DNA of 64,000 nucleotides, taken from NCBI GenBank assembly GCA_963793095.1, contig CAWBYY010000002.1, positions 992,001 to 1,056,000 of the forward strand. The letters are read 5' to 3'. This document shows positions 50,241 through 58,703 of this stretch, piece by piece (position 1 is the first letter of the stretch; each line of letters begins with the position of its first letter). The DNA comes from CAVWDI01 sp963793095. GTDB lineage: Bacteria > Chloroflexota > Anaerolineae > Anaerolineales > UBA4823. A program made the position numbers and the translations under genes. Under the pieces are notes generated by a model. That model saw nothing but the letters and a program-made list of their open reading frames with translations. It was not told where the DNA came from and made no database searches.

Positions 50241-50969
50241 TTACCATCCATTTTCCAGGCGAATTATGTGGCGAGTCGGCAAACCAGCTTTAACCATTCT
50301 TGACTGGACTGAAGGGATGTCATATTCAACCCTCCTGTAATCCCAAAGGTTCTCCTCAGGATCATAGAGGGCATATGATGCCCGCGGGTCATTGTCTCTA
50401 GGCTGACCTACTGAACCTGGATTAATTATCATTCTTGTTTGGAGTGTTATCTTCGTATTGGGTACAGGAATGGTTATTTTTGAATGTGGGTCCTCCGGGT
50501 TTAATTGGAATATTACCGGCAAATGGGTATGTCCTACGAAGCAGAAAGGCGTTGAAAAGTGATTGAAATTAATTGTCGCCGTGCTTGCATCCATCAGGTA
50601 TTCCCAAACAGGCTGGCGGGGACTTCCGTGAGCCAAAGTTACATCATCACCTTTGACTATTTCTGGCAATTCTCGTAAGAACTTGATACTGTTTTCTGTA
50701 AGCATCTTCTTAGTCCATTCCAGTGCTGCGCGTGCTTCTGGATTAAAATTCATATTGTCAATCAGGTCCAGGGCAGCTGCATCATGGTTTCCTATAACGC
50801 ATAATAATCCTGGCAGGTCCTGCACCCTCAGGATGCATTCATTAGGGTCAGGTCCATAGCCCACCAGATCACCCAGGCACCATACAGAATCATAATCACC
50901 CGCCTCACCCAAAATTGTGTCCAGCGCTGTTATATTTGCGTGAATATCTGAAATTACCAGGATGGGCAT
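50241..50969 (-). CDS. Metallophosphoesterase, YfcE/diadenosine-type
   Basis: 242 aa. Calcineurin-like metal motifs: ISDIHANITAL (DxH), CLGDLVGYGPDP (GDxxG), CVIGNHDAAAL (GNHD), LAHGSPRQPVWEYL and FVGHTHLPVI (GHTH), INPGSVGQPRD. Cleaves phosphodi- or monoesters. The exact substrate is not predictable. Single gene on the minus strand, 72 bp after the Trm9-like gene, and may share its transcript. Intact. Confidence 0.88.
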   Translation of the reverse strand: MPILVISDIHANITALDTILGEAGDYDSVWCLGDLVGYGPDPNECILRVQDLPGLLCVIGNHDAAALDLIDNMNFNPEARAALEWTKKMLTENSIKFLRELPEIVKGDDVTLAHGSPRQPVWEYLMDASTATINFNHFSTPFCFVGHTHLPVIFQLNPEDPHSKITIPVPNTKITLQTRMIINPGSVGQPRDNDPRASYALYDPEENLWDYRRVEYDIPSVQSRMVKAGLPTRHIIRLENGW

Positions 50970-51041
50970 ATTTTCTCGTCGTTATTACAAAGGAGTTTAT
51001 GAATGTAAAAATATTAGATTACCATTAATTGAAGTATTATA

Positions 51042-51815
51042 CTATTGAGTCCCTTTGTTTTTTCTCTTCCAGGACTGGTATAAACCCAGATTAGCTCCTT
51101 CCCCATCAGAATTAAAAGTGTTGATGATTGAAAAACCAGTCCTGTCTGCCAGGACCTTCAATTCTGCAAGACTGAAGTGATGTACATAACGAAGCCCATA
51201 CCCCTTGTGTTTCCAATCGAGTAAATAATCCATTGGGTCGACCCGGGTATTATCTAAGCCAACTTCTTCCCAGGGCAGGATTCGTTTTTTGAGCCGGGTA
51301 CTGTTCAGGAACTGCCATACAGAGATATATAAAAAACCGGTGGGATGGAGGAGCTTGTGCGTTTCCTTCATAAGATTGATTCGCACTTCCATCCCGGGAA
51401 TGTGGTGCAGCACAGCAAAAACTAATATAAAGTTATACGTCTTTGAAGAAAGATCCAAGCTCCAGTTGCCAGCTGTAATATCCCTTTCAAGGAAGATGGG
51501 ATTTCTGACCGGAATTTCTTTTTTCGTTTCAAATTTATTGAGGTTTGTATTCCATCTTTCTCTTGCGATGTTGACCATCTCAAAACTGAAATCTATTCCG
51601 GTGTAATTACCCCGGAACCCATTCCGCCACAGCTCCAGATACAGTTCACCATTACCGCAACCGATATCCAGGATTGTGGCGTTTTCAGGTATTTGTGCTA
51701 TAATTCGTTGGATACCCGGCTGCACTCGCATCCGTGTAGATGAAAATTGTTCAGCGAAATCACGGTAAAAACTTTTATTAATTTCAATAAGCCGGTTGGT
51801 AGTTTCTTGATCCAC
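51042..51815 (-). CDS. Trm9/ALKBH8-like SAM methyltransferase
   Basis: 257 aa. SAM site ATILDIGCGNGELYLELW (~45-62). FILVFAVLHHIPGMEVRINL, LHPTGFLYISVWQF and then DYLLDWKHKGYGLRYVHHFS. The AVLHHI, YxSVWxf and YLLxWK...RYxHxFs elements are those of Trm9, the eukaryotic tRNA wobble-uridine carboxymethyl methyltransferase. It is divergent from elp3 with only 69 bp between start codons. Elp3 makes the substrate for Trm9, so a joint role in U34 modification is plausible but unproven. No Trm112-like small partner was found in the window. A generic methyltransferase remains the alternative. Intact. Confidence 0.72.
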   Translation of the reverse strand: MDQETTNRLIEINKSFYRDFAEQFSSTRMRVQPGIQRIIAQIPENATILDIGCGNGELYLELWRNGFRGNYTGIDFSFEMVNIARERWNTNLNKFETKKEIPVRNPIFLERDITAGNWSLDLSSKTYNFILVFAVLHHIPGMEVRINLMKETHKLLHPTGFLYISVWQFLNSTRLKKRILPWEEVGLDNTRVDPMDYLLDWKHKGYGLRYVHHFSLAELKVLADRTGFSIINTFNSDGEGANLGLYQSWKRKNKGTQ

Positions 51816-51884
51816 AGTTCAATTATAGCTGTTTGAAAAATTTATAATTCCAAATAAGCTAAAATTCGTTCAGAAAAACAGTAG

Positions 51885-53477
51885 ATGGATAACTGGTATA
51901 AAAATCGTAAATATACTTCCCAGCAATTCACTCTGGCGCAGAAAATACTGGATGAAGTCCACGCTGGTCAAAATGTGAGGGATGCTGTTAGAAATAACCC
52001 CCGGCCGGAGGGTGGCTATATCGGAAAAAGCCTGCTGGTTGCGGTATATAAACAGCTCGTAAAAGATGGCGAGATACAAAATGATAAAGACCTGCTTGCA
52101 AATATTCGCTTAAAGCCTGTCAGGACTTTATCTGGAGTAACGACTGTAACCGTTCTAACCAAGCCTTATCCCTGTGTGGGCAAGTGTATTTTTTGTCCAA
52201 CTGACCCGCTCATGCCCAAGAGTTACCTGCCTGATGAGCCAGGTGCCATGCGGGCTTTACACCACAAATTTGATCCCTTCAATCAGGTTTCAGCAAGAGT
52301 GAAAGCGTTGGATGATGTGGGTCATCCAACAGATAAGATCGAATTGCTGGTTTTAGGCGGTACCTGGAGTTCATATCAACCTGATTACCAGGAATTCTTT
52401 ATTAAACGTTGTTTGGATGCGCTTAACCAAATTGAATCAAAAAATCTTACGCAGGCTCAGGACATCAATGAAACTGCTCGCCACAGAAATGTTGGTATGG
52501 TGGTGGAAACCAGGCCAGATCAAATCGATGTTGATGAGTTGGTAAGGTTGCGGAAATTAGGGGTAACAAAAGTGCAGATGGGGGCCCAGAGCTTTGACGA
52601 TGAAATTTTGAAGTTGAATGCCCGTGGACACACAACAAAACAAACTTTCCATGCAGTCGAACTACTCCGGGCTGCGGGATTTAAAATTGTCCTGCACTGG
52701 ATGCCAAATCTACTGGGAGCGACTTTGGATTCCGACCGGGTAGATTTTGCCAGAATGTGGCATGGTTATTGTCCTGATGAAATAAAAATTTATCCAACCC
52801 AGTTATTGCAGAATGCCGATTTGTACCATTACTGGTTGATCGGTGATTACCAACCATACCAGACAGGAGAATTAATCGAGCTGATCGCGGATCTTAAGCT
52901 AACCATACCCAGATATTGCCGGGTAAACCGGGTTGTTCGCGACATTCCGTCCACGAATGTGGTTGAAGGGAATAAAAGGACAAGCCTGAGGCAGGATGTT
53001 CAGGGACTGCTAACCTCCAGAAACAGAAGATGCAATTGTATCCGCTGCCGGGAGATCGGTTCTGAATCTGTTGACATCGAATCACTCCATTTAAACGACA
53101 GCGTTTATGATGCTGGCTCATTCGAAGAACATTTCCTCTCTTTTACGACACCCGATGATAAGATAGTGGGATTGTTAAGACTTACTCTGCCGGGAGAGAA
53201 TTCACCTGAAACTGGAATATCAGATCTCGAAAAAGCCGCGATAATTCGAGAAGTCCATATCTACGGACAATCATTATCAGTTGGAGCAGATGATGGTAAC
53301 GCTGTGCAGCACGCAGGGTTGGGTACAAGGTTGATTGAAGAAGCGGAAAAAATATCTTTAGACAGAGGGTATGGCAGGCTGGCTGTAATTTCAGCGATTG
53401 GCACACGGCGCTATTATTTTGGACGCGGCTTCAGCAGGGGTGATCTTTATCTTGTGAAGGATTTAAGATCACAGTAA
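51885..53477 (+). CDS. elp3: Elp3-type tRNA uridine-34 acetyltransferase/radical SAM enzyme
   Basis: 530 aa. Radical-SAM cluster CVGKCIFCP within TVLTKPYPCVGKCIFCPTDP (~95), then KIELLVLGGTWSSYQPDYQE, ETRPDQIDVDELVRLRKLGV, KVQMGAQSFDDEILKLNARG, KIVLHWMPNLLGAT. Zinc-type cysteines in RRCNCIRCREIG (~382). C-terminal GNAT domain with QHAGLGTRLIEEAEKISLDR and YYFGRGFSRGDLYLVKDL. Elp3 forms cm5U at the tRNA wobble position from acetyl-CoA and SAM. In bacteria it occurs in limited lineages including Chloroflexota. The gene is intact and of usual length. Faces the Trm9-like gene across a shared promoter region. Confidence 0.93.
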   Translation: MDNWYKNRKYTSQQFTLAQKILDEVHAGQNVRDAVRNNPRPEGGYIGKSLLVAVYKQLVKDGEIQNDKDLLANIRLKPVRTLSGVTTVTVLTKPYPCVGKCIFCPTDPLMPKSYLPDEPGAMRALHHKFDPFNQVSARVKALDDVGHPTDKIELLVLGGTWSSYQPDYQEFFIKRCLDALNQIESKNLTQAQDINETARHRNVGMVVETRPDQIDVDELVRLRKLGVTKVQMGAQSFDDEILKLNARGHTTKQTFHAVELLRAAGFKIVLHWMPNLLGATLDSDRVDFARMWHGYCPDEIKIYPTQLLQNADLYHYWLIGDYQPYQTGELIELIADLKLTIPRYCRVNRVVRDIPSTNVVEGNKRTSLRQDVQGLLTSRNRRCNCIRCREIGSESVDIESLHLNDSVYDAGSFEEHFLSFTTPDDKIVGLLRLTLPGENSPETGISDLEKAAIIREVHIYGQSLSVGADDGNAVQHAGLGTRLIEEAEKISLDRGYGRLAVISAIGTRRYYFGRGFSRGDLYLVKDLRSQ

Positions 53478-53557
53478 TAGAAACAATCAAGGGGAATAAT
53501 TTTTGGGTTGGAATTCCTTTGGTGAATGGGAAATTCAGGTAATTTTTCAATATAATA

Positions 53558-53613
53558 TTGACTAGAGAGAAGAAACCTGCTATATTATTAACACGTGTTA
53601 CTAACACGTGTTA
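53558..53613 (+). promoter_or_regulatory. lacI-type promoter with tandem palindromic operators
   Basis: -35 TTGACT (53558-53563), 17-bp spacer, -10 TATATT (53581-53586). Immediately after are two perfect 12-bp palindromes TAACACGTGTTA at 53589-53600 and 53602-53613, 13 bp apart centre to centre. They cover the expected start of transcription, so bound repressor would block initiation. Probably autoregulation by the LacI-family protein downstream. Confidence 0.8.
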
Positions 53614-53638
53614 GTTGAGTAAATATTCAGGGAACAAG

Positions 53639-54670
53639 TTGAGCACAAAACGCGTTACCAGCCAGGATGTCGCTGATTTTGCAGGGGTTTCTCGAACTAC
53701 TGTTTCGCTTGTCCTGAACAATGTAGAAACGGTAAAAATTAGCCCGGATACTCGTGAGAAGGTTGTCCGGGCAGCAGATATCTCTGGGATATGTCCCGGA
53801 TGCGGCAGCCCAAGCGCTGGCGAGCCGTCGAGCCAGAAACATTGGGCTTATCTTTACCCGCAGGCTTAACTATATATCATCCGATGCTTTTATACCTTTA
53901 ATACTGGATGGATTGATTGATGTAATCCATCAAAACGACATGCGCCTGTTACTTGATATCGTCGAACCTGACCGCCAGGCGGAAGCTTATCTGGAATTTG
54001 TGCGCGGAAAGAGAATAGATGGTATTTTGCTGTCTGGCCCCTGGTTTGATCAAGAAGAATTAAACGTGTTATGGAACGAGGGCTTTCCAACCGTAATAAT
54101 TGGTCAACTCCCGGGTTCCAAGTTTTACTCAGTCGACATTGACAATTACGCCGCAGCAAAAAAAGCTGTGGCGTATTTGGTTGAATTGGGGCACGAGAAA
54201 ATTATCTGTATAACAAATGCATCACTTTCACACCCTGCTGCTTTCGACAGGTTGTCTGGTTACAGATCCGCTCTGAAGAATCTGGATTAGGATATAATGA
54301 AGAACTAGTCCGGTATGGGGATTTCACTGTTGAAAGTGGATATCAGGCGATGAGGAACATACTTGAGACAGGAATACAATTTACTGGTGCATTTGTAGCA
54401 AGCGATACGCTTGCTTTAGGCGCAAAAGCGGCATTGTGTGAAAATGGTTTGCGGGTGCCAGATGACCTCGCACTGGTTGGATTTGATGATCTACCAATCG
54501 CCAGACATCTTGACCCACCATTAACAACAGTCCGTGTTCCGGCAATAAATTTAGCGCGTGAAGCATGCGAAATCCTGATACGCCAGCTTGATGGGGAACA
54601 ACCAGTCAACCGGCGATTGCTTTTAGATACTGAACTCCTTATCCGCTCCTCATGTGGGTCGAATGGATAA
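53639..54670 (+). CDS. LacI family transcriptional repressor, two frameshifts
   Basis: Start TTG 53639 with AGGGAA just upstream. The alternative TTG at 53615 abuts the operator. HTH: VTSQDVADFAGVSRTTVSLV, LNNVETVKISPDTREKVVRA. The frame slips near 53780, then LGYVPDAAAQALASRRARNI, GLIF and the sugar-binding core (DAFIPLILDGLIDVIHQNDM). A second slip near 54283 (one G missing in AAGGAA) leads to SGLGYNEELVRYGDFTVESG. It ends TELLIRSSCGSNG. Corrected length ~344 aa, normal. The likely ligand is the alpha-glucoside handled by the genes downstream. The slips look like indel errors but could be real. Confidence 0.87.
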
Positions 54671-54812
54671 GATAAGCGATAATCGATGTTAGTTTGTTCG
54701 AAACTGGATCGATTTAAATCAATAAGCAAAAGGAGGTGGATATTCGAAAAAGGAAAATATAATCAATCTCAAAACAAGGGCCAATAAAAAACTCAGAAAA
54801 GGAGAAGATTAA

Positions 54813-57224
54813 ATGAACATAAACAAAGCCCTATGGTCGATGCTGGCGATATTTGTAATCTTTGCATTTATCATCAGCGCCTGCCAGCCGGCAGCAACGG
54901 AAGCCCCAGCCCCGGAAGAACCTGTTGCTGAGGAGCCAGCCGAGCCTGAAGAGGAGATGGAAGAGGAAGAGGCAATGCCAGAATTCGATGTCCCGATGAT
55001 ACCTGGCGGTTACCTGGAGCAAGCAGTGGCAGGAGATTTTTCAGGGACTGAGGTTACTGTGGATGGACCGTTCACTGATCCTGATGATCAGAGATTTTTT
55101 GAATCTGTGGCGGCGTTTGAGGATGCCACCGGGATTAAGGTTAATTACATCGGCGATAAGGAATTTGAAGCCCGAATTTCTATTTCAGTAGATGCGGGCG
55201 ATCCTCCTGATATCGCTGATTTCCCGCAGCCAGGTAAAGTTGCCAGCTTTGCGCGCCAGGGACATCTGGTCGATCTTAATGAGTTCATTCCTCAGGATTG
55301 GCTTGAGCAGCAGTACAACCAGAGCTGGCTTGACATGGGCACCATGGCTGGTCCAGATGGCGAACCAATGACCGCAGGTTTGTGGCACCGTTTTAATGGT
55401 AAAAGTCTGGTTTGGTATCCAAAAAAAGCTTGGGATGCCGCCGGCTACGCTATACCCGAGACCTGGGATGACCTATTGGCGCTGACCCAGCAGATCGCTG
55501 ATGACGGTGATACAGCCTGGTGTATTGGCATTGAGTCGCAAGCTGCTACCGGCTGGCCAGCAACCGACTGGACAGAGGAGACCATGCTGCGAACCACCTC
55601 ACTGGAAAATTATGACAAATGGGTTCTGGGTGAACTGCCTTTCTCATCCCCTGAAGTAAAGAACGCCATCGAGACCTGGAGTGAGATGTGGCTTAATCCG
55701 GATTATGTTTATGGTGGTACAGATGCTATCGTATCAACATACTTTGGTGATGCACCGGTACCGATGTTTGAAGACCCGCCCAAGTGCTGGATGCACAAAC
55801 AGGGTAACTTCATCACCGGATTCTTCCCCGAAGGTACAGAAGCTGGTGTTGACTATGGTTTCTTCTACTTCCCACCAGTGAGTGACGAATTTGGGAAACC
55901 CTTCCTTGTTGCCGGTGATGTCATGGTCATGTTCAACGATCGACCGGAAGTTCGGGCATTGATGGAATTTTTCACCACTCCAGAATCCGCAAGCGGGTGG
56001 TTGTCGAACGGCGGCGCATTAGCTGCCCACCTGACCGCAACACCTGATATGTATGGTGTTGATATCGAGCGCGGTATTGCTGAACTGGTTGGTGAAGCTA
56101 CCAGCTTCCGATTTGATGCTTCAGACTTGATGCCCGGTGAGGTTGGCTCGGGTTCGTTCTGGACCGGTATGACGGATTATGTCAGCGGGCTATCAGATCT
56201 TGATACTGCTCTGGCTGAAATAGATGCTTCCTGGCCCGCGGGCGTTGAAGGAGAAGCGCAAGCCCCTTCAGCTACTGAATTGGGATCGGAGGCCAATCCG
56301 ATCAAAGTGCTGTTCGTGCCCTCCGTGGACACCAACTTCATGATCGAATCTGGCGATTTGATCGAGCAGGGTCTCAACGATGCGACCGGCCTGTTCTTTG
56401 AGGTCAGCGTGCCCGCTTCCTACGCAGCCACCATCGAAGAGATGTGCGCCTCACCCGATAATACTATCGGTTTCATCCCCGCCTTTGGCTATGTGCTCGC
56501 CAACGACCTGTGCGGCGTCGAGCCGGGACTCGCAGCTGAGCGCTACGGCTGGAATGTTTACTGGGCGCAGTTCCTGGTCTCCCGCGACAGCGAATTTGAA
56601 ACTGTGGAAGATCTGGAGGGTGCTTCATGGGCATTCCCGGATTCAGCTTCCACCTCCGGTTTCCTCTTCCCGTCAGCCTTATTCGATGAATTGGGCATAA
56701 CAGTAGGAGAACAGGTTGAAGCCGGCGGCCACACCGAAGCAGCCCGGGCTGTTTACAACGGTGAGGTCGACTTCGCCACCACCTACTTCAGCCCGCCGCT
56801 GCTGCCGGAAGGCGAGGGCACCTGGTCAACGGATATGTCGCCTGATATTCCGGACGAACTGATTGCAGAATGTGCTCCCGACGAAGAGGGTAAGCTTTAC
56901 TGCGGCGGCTATCGGGTATTGGATGCCCGCTCAACCCTCACAGAGGAAGCCCCGGATATTGTCCAGAAAGTCCGCATTCTGGGTCTGACGGATGAGATCC
57001 CCAATGACACCATGTCCTTCGGACCCGAATTCCCCGAAGAGCTCAAGCAGATCATCCTGGACGGGGTCATCGCCTTTATAGGCACGGACCTGTGCGCCGA
57101 ATCGCTTTGCAATGAAAACTTCTATGACTGGACCGCTGCCGGGCCGATCTTTGATGAGAACTTCGACGGCGTCCGATTGCTGGTTGAAGCCCAGGGCATC
57201 ACCCTTGAGAATATCGGCGAGTAA
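54813..57224 (+). CDS. Fusion of sugar-binding lipoprotein (AglE-like) and PhnD-like binding protein
   Basis: 803 aa in one uninterrupted frame, start after AAAAGGAGAAG. Lipobox IISAC (~23) and an acidic linker (EEPVAEEPAEPEEEMEEEEA). Residues ~60-480 are a CUT1 sugar-binding domain (FFESVAAFEDATGIKVNYIG, PPDIADFPQPGKVASFARQG, SLVWYPKKAWDAAGYAIPET, LDTALAEIDASWPAG). From ~487, after TELGSEANPIKVLFVPSVDT, a second complete periplasmic domain of the PhnD/phosphonate type follows (ASYAATIEEMCASPDNTIGF, LGITVGEQVEAGGHTEAARA, DFATTYFSPPLLPEGEG). The second half is more GC-rich and starts exactly where a mature lipoprotein would. Normal AglE-like proteins are about 450-480 aa. Genuine fusion or assembly chimera is unresolved. 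Confidence 0.82.
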   Translation: MNINKALWSMLAIFVIFAFIISACQPAATEAPAPEEPVAEEPAEPEEEMEEEEAMPEFDVPMIPGGYLEQAVAGDFSGTEVTVDGPFTDPDDQRFFESVAAFEDATGIKVNYIGDKEFEARISISVDAGDPPDIADFPQPGKVASFARQGHLVDLNEFIPQDWLEQQYNQSWLDMGTMAGPDGEPMTAGLWHRFNGKSLVWYPKKAWDAAGYAIPETWDDLLALTQQIADDGDTAWCIGIESQAATGWPATDWTEETMLRTTSLENYDKWVLGELPFSSPEVKNAIETWSEMWLNPDYVYGGTDAIVSTYFGDAPVPMFEDPPKCWMHKQGNFITGFFPEGTEAGVDYGFFYFPPVSDEFGKPFLVAGDVMVMFNDRPEVRALMEFFTTPESASGWLSNGGALAAHLTATPDMYGVDIERGIAELVGEATSFRFDASDLMPGEVGSGSFWTGMTDYVSGLSDLDTALAEIDASWPAGVEGEAQAPSATELGSEANPIKVLFVPSVDTNFMIESGDLIEQGLNDATGLFFEVSVPASYAATIEEMCASPDNTIGFIPAFGYVLANDLCGVEPGLAAERYGWNVYWAQFLVSRDSEFETVEDLEGASWAFPDSASTSGFLFPSALFDELGITVGEQVEAGGHTEAARAVYNGEVDFATTYFSPPLLPEGEGTWSTDMSPDIPDELIAECAPDEEGKLYCGGYRVLDARSTLTEEAPDIVQKVRILGLTDEIPNDTMSFGPEFPEELKQIILDGVIAFIGTDLCAESLCNENFYDWTAAGPIFDENFDGVRLLVEAQGITLENIGE

Positions 57225-57261
57225 TATCAATCACTAACCTTATCTGCTTTTGATAAGATGT

Positions 57262-57298
57262 GGGGTGCTTTCTTGAATTGCTTTTTAGAAAGCACCCC
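57262..57298 (+). terminator. Strong hairpin after binding-protein gene
   Basis: GGGGTGCTTTCT (57262-57273) pairs with AGAAAGCACCCC (57287-57298), 12 perfect base pairs, with no T-run after it. Lies between the binding-protein and permease genes. It probably stabilises the upstream message and tunes permease expression, as in other sugar ABC operons. Confidence 0.65.
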
Positions 57299-57520
57299 AG
57301 GACCAAAACCAACAGATTACAACTAAAAATAACCGTTGAGATCGATTTATCAGATGATTTTTCTGATCAGTATAAATGGCTGTTAATCAAATGTGGCTAT
57401 TACCATCGGATAAATCAAAAATTTTAGATTTAAACCTGGTGTGAAGTAATCAGAAAAACAGGTAAATAATTCTTATTCGGATTTATCTGACATTTATTTT
57501 TCTTACCAAGGAGAACCGAC

Positions 57521-58702
57521 ATGGCACAATTCGAAGCGGTTGATGATCGTGAAATTGGTTTTGTCGGCAGAATTATCGCATGGGCAGGGCGGATATTTCT
57601 GGCTGTCATCATTCCTTTAATTGCTTTTCTGGCGATTTATGCTGGATTTATCTTTTTACGGGACAGCGATGCTCCCAGGTGGGTAATCACTGTCGTAGCA
57701 ATTATCTGGGGGGTTGGCGGAATCGCCGCGCTTTACTGGGTTTTTAATGGAATTGTTGAGAGACTGCCGGATGAGTGGACTCTTCGCTTGCAGCCTTTTG
57801 TATTTGTAGGACCGGCTCTCGCTATTCTGTTATGGTACCTCACCGTGCCTGTTTACCGTACGTTCTGGCTTAGCCTGTTTGACAGAGACGGTTTTCCGGA
57901 AGGATTTTCCGTTTTTGCCCCCTGGACGTGGTTGGATGCGGTACAAAGCCCATCTTTTGTCGGGCTTGGGAATTACCTGGCAATATTTTCGGAGCGATTG
58001 CTGCAGGAGGCAATCCGCAATAATTTGATGTGGATTGTATTTGGCAGCACGTTGTCTGTTGTGATGGGACTACTGGTTGCATGGCTGGCTGACAGAAGCA
58101 AGTTTGAGCGGATTTCAAAATCATTGATATTCTTGCCAATGGCAATCTCATTTGTGGGTGCCAGCGTGATCTGGAATTTTATTTACGAAGTCCGCCCGGA
58201 GAGTGCACCCCAAATTGGTTTATTGAATGCGATTGTGGTTGCATTAGGCGGCAGCCCGCATCCCTGGGATAAGTGGGTTGCCATCGCGCCATGGAACAAT
58301 CTCTTCCTGATCTTAATTGTAATCTGGCTGCAGACAGGATTCTCGATGGTTCTTTTCTCAGCAGCTTTGAAAGGCATCCCGGAAGAGATAATTGAAGCAG
58401 CCCGGGTGGATGGCGCAAGCGAGATACAGATCTTTTTCCGGATAATGATCCCATATATCATGGGGACAATTATCACTGTCTGGACGACGATTGTGATATT
58501 CACCTTAAAGATATTCGATGTGGTCTGGGTTATGACCGGTGGGCAGTTTGGGACCCATGTGATCGCAACCCAGTTTTACCGACAGTCGTTTACCGCCAGA
58601 AATTCTGGATTTGGATCTGCAATTGCCGTTATCCTGCTTATCACGGTTATACCCGTGATGATCTACAATCTTCGGCAGTTCAGAGAAACGGAGGCGTTTT
58701 AA
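57521..58702 (+). CDS. aglF: Alpha-glucoside ABC transporter permease, AglF type
   Basis: 393 aa. ATG after AAGGAG. An N-terminal extension with two extra transmembrane helices (IFLAVIIPLIAFLAIYAGFI; VAIIWGVGGIAALYWVF) precedes the CUT1 core. EAA loop: GIPEEIIEAARVDGASEIQI, FFRIMIPYIMGTIITVW. The extended N-terminus is typical of AglF. Forms the membrane channel with AglG. Its stop and the aglG start are 2 bp apart, so translation is coupled. No ATPase gene in the window. Intact. Confidence 0.88.
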   Translation: MAQFEAVDDREIGFVGRIIAWAGRIFLAVIIPLIAFLAIYAGFIFLRDSDAPRWVITVVAIIWGVGGIAALYWVFNGIVERLPDEWTLRLQPFVFVGPALAILLWYLTVPVYRTFWLSLFDRDGFPEGFSVFAPWTWLDAVQSPSFVGLGNYLAIFSERLLQEAIRNNLMWIVFGSTLSVVMGLLVAWLADRSKFERISKSLIFLPMAISFVGASVIWNFIYEVRPESAPQIGLLNAIVVALGGSPHPWDKWVAIAPWNNLFLILIVIWLQTGFSMVLFSAALKGIPEEIIEAARVDGASEIQIFFRIMIPYIMGTIITVWTTIVIFTLKIFDVVWVMTGGQFGTHVIATQFYRQSFTARNSGFGSAIAVILLITVIPVMIYNLRQFRETEAF

Positions 58703-58703
58703 G

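Noticed and set aside
54731..54754. AAGGAGGTGGAT ribosome-site-like sequence followed by a tiny frame before the fused binding protein
   Set aside because: The frame is only about six codons and would need an ATT start. The real gene has its own site at 54801. Possibly part of the leader, not a gene.
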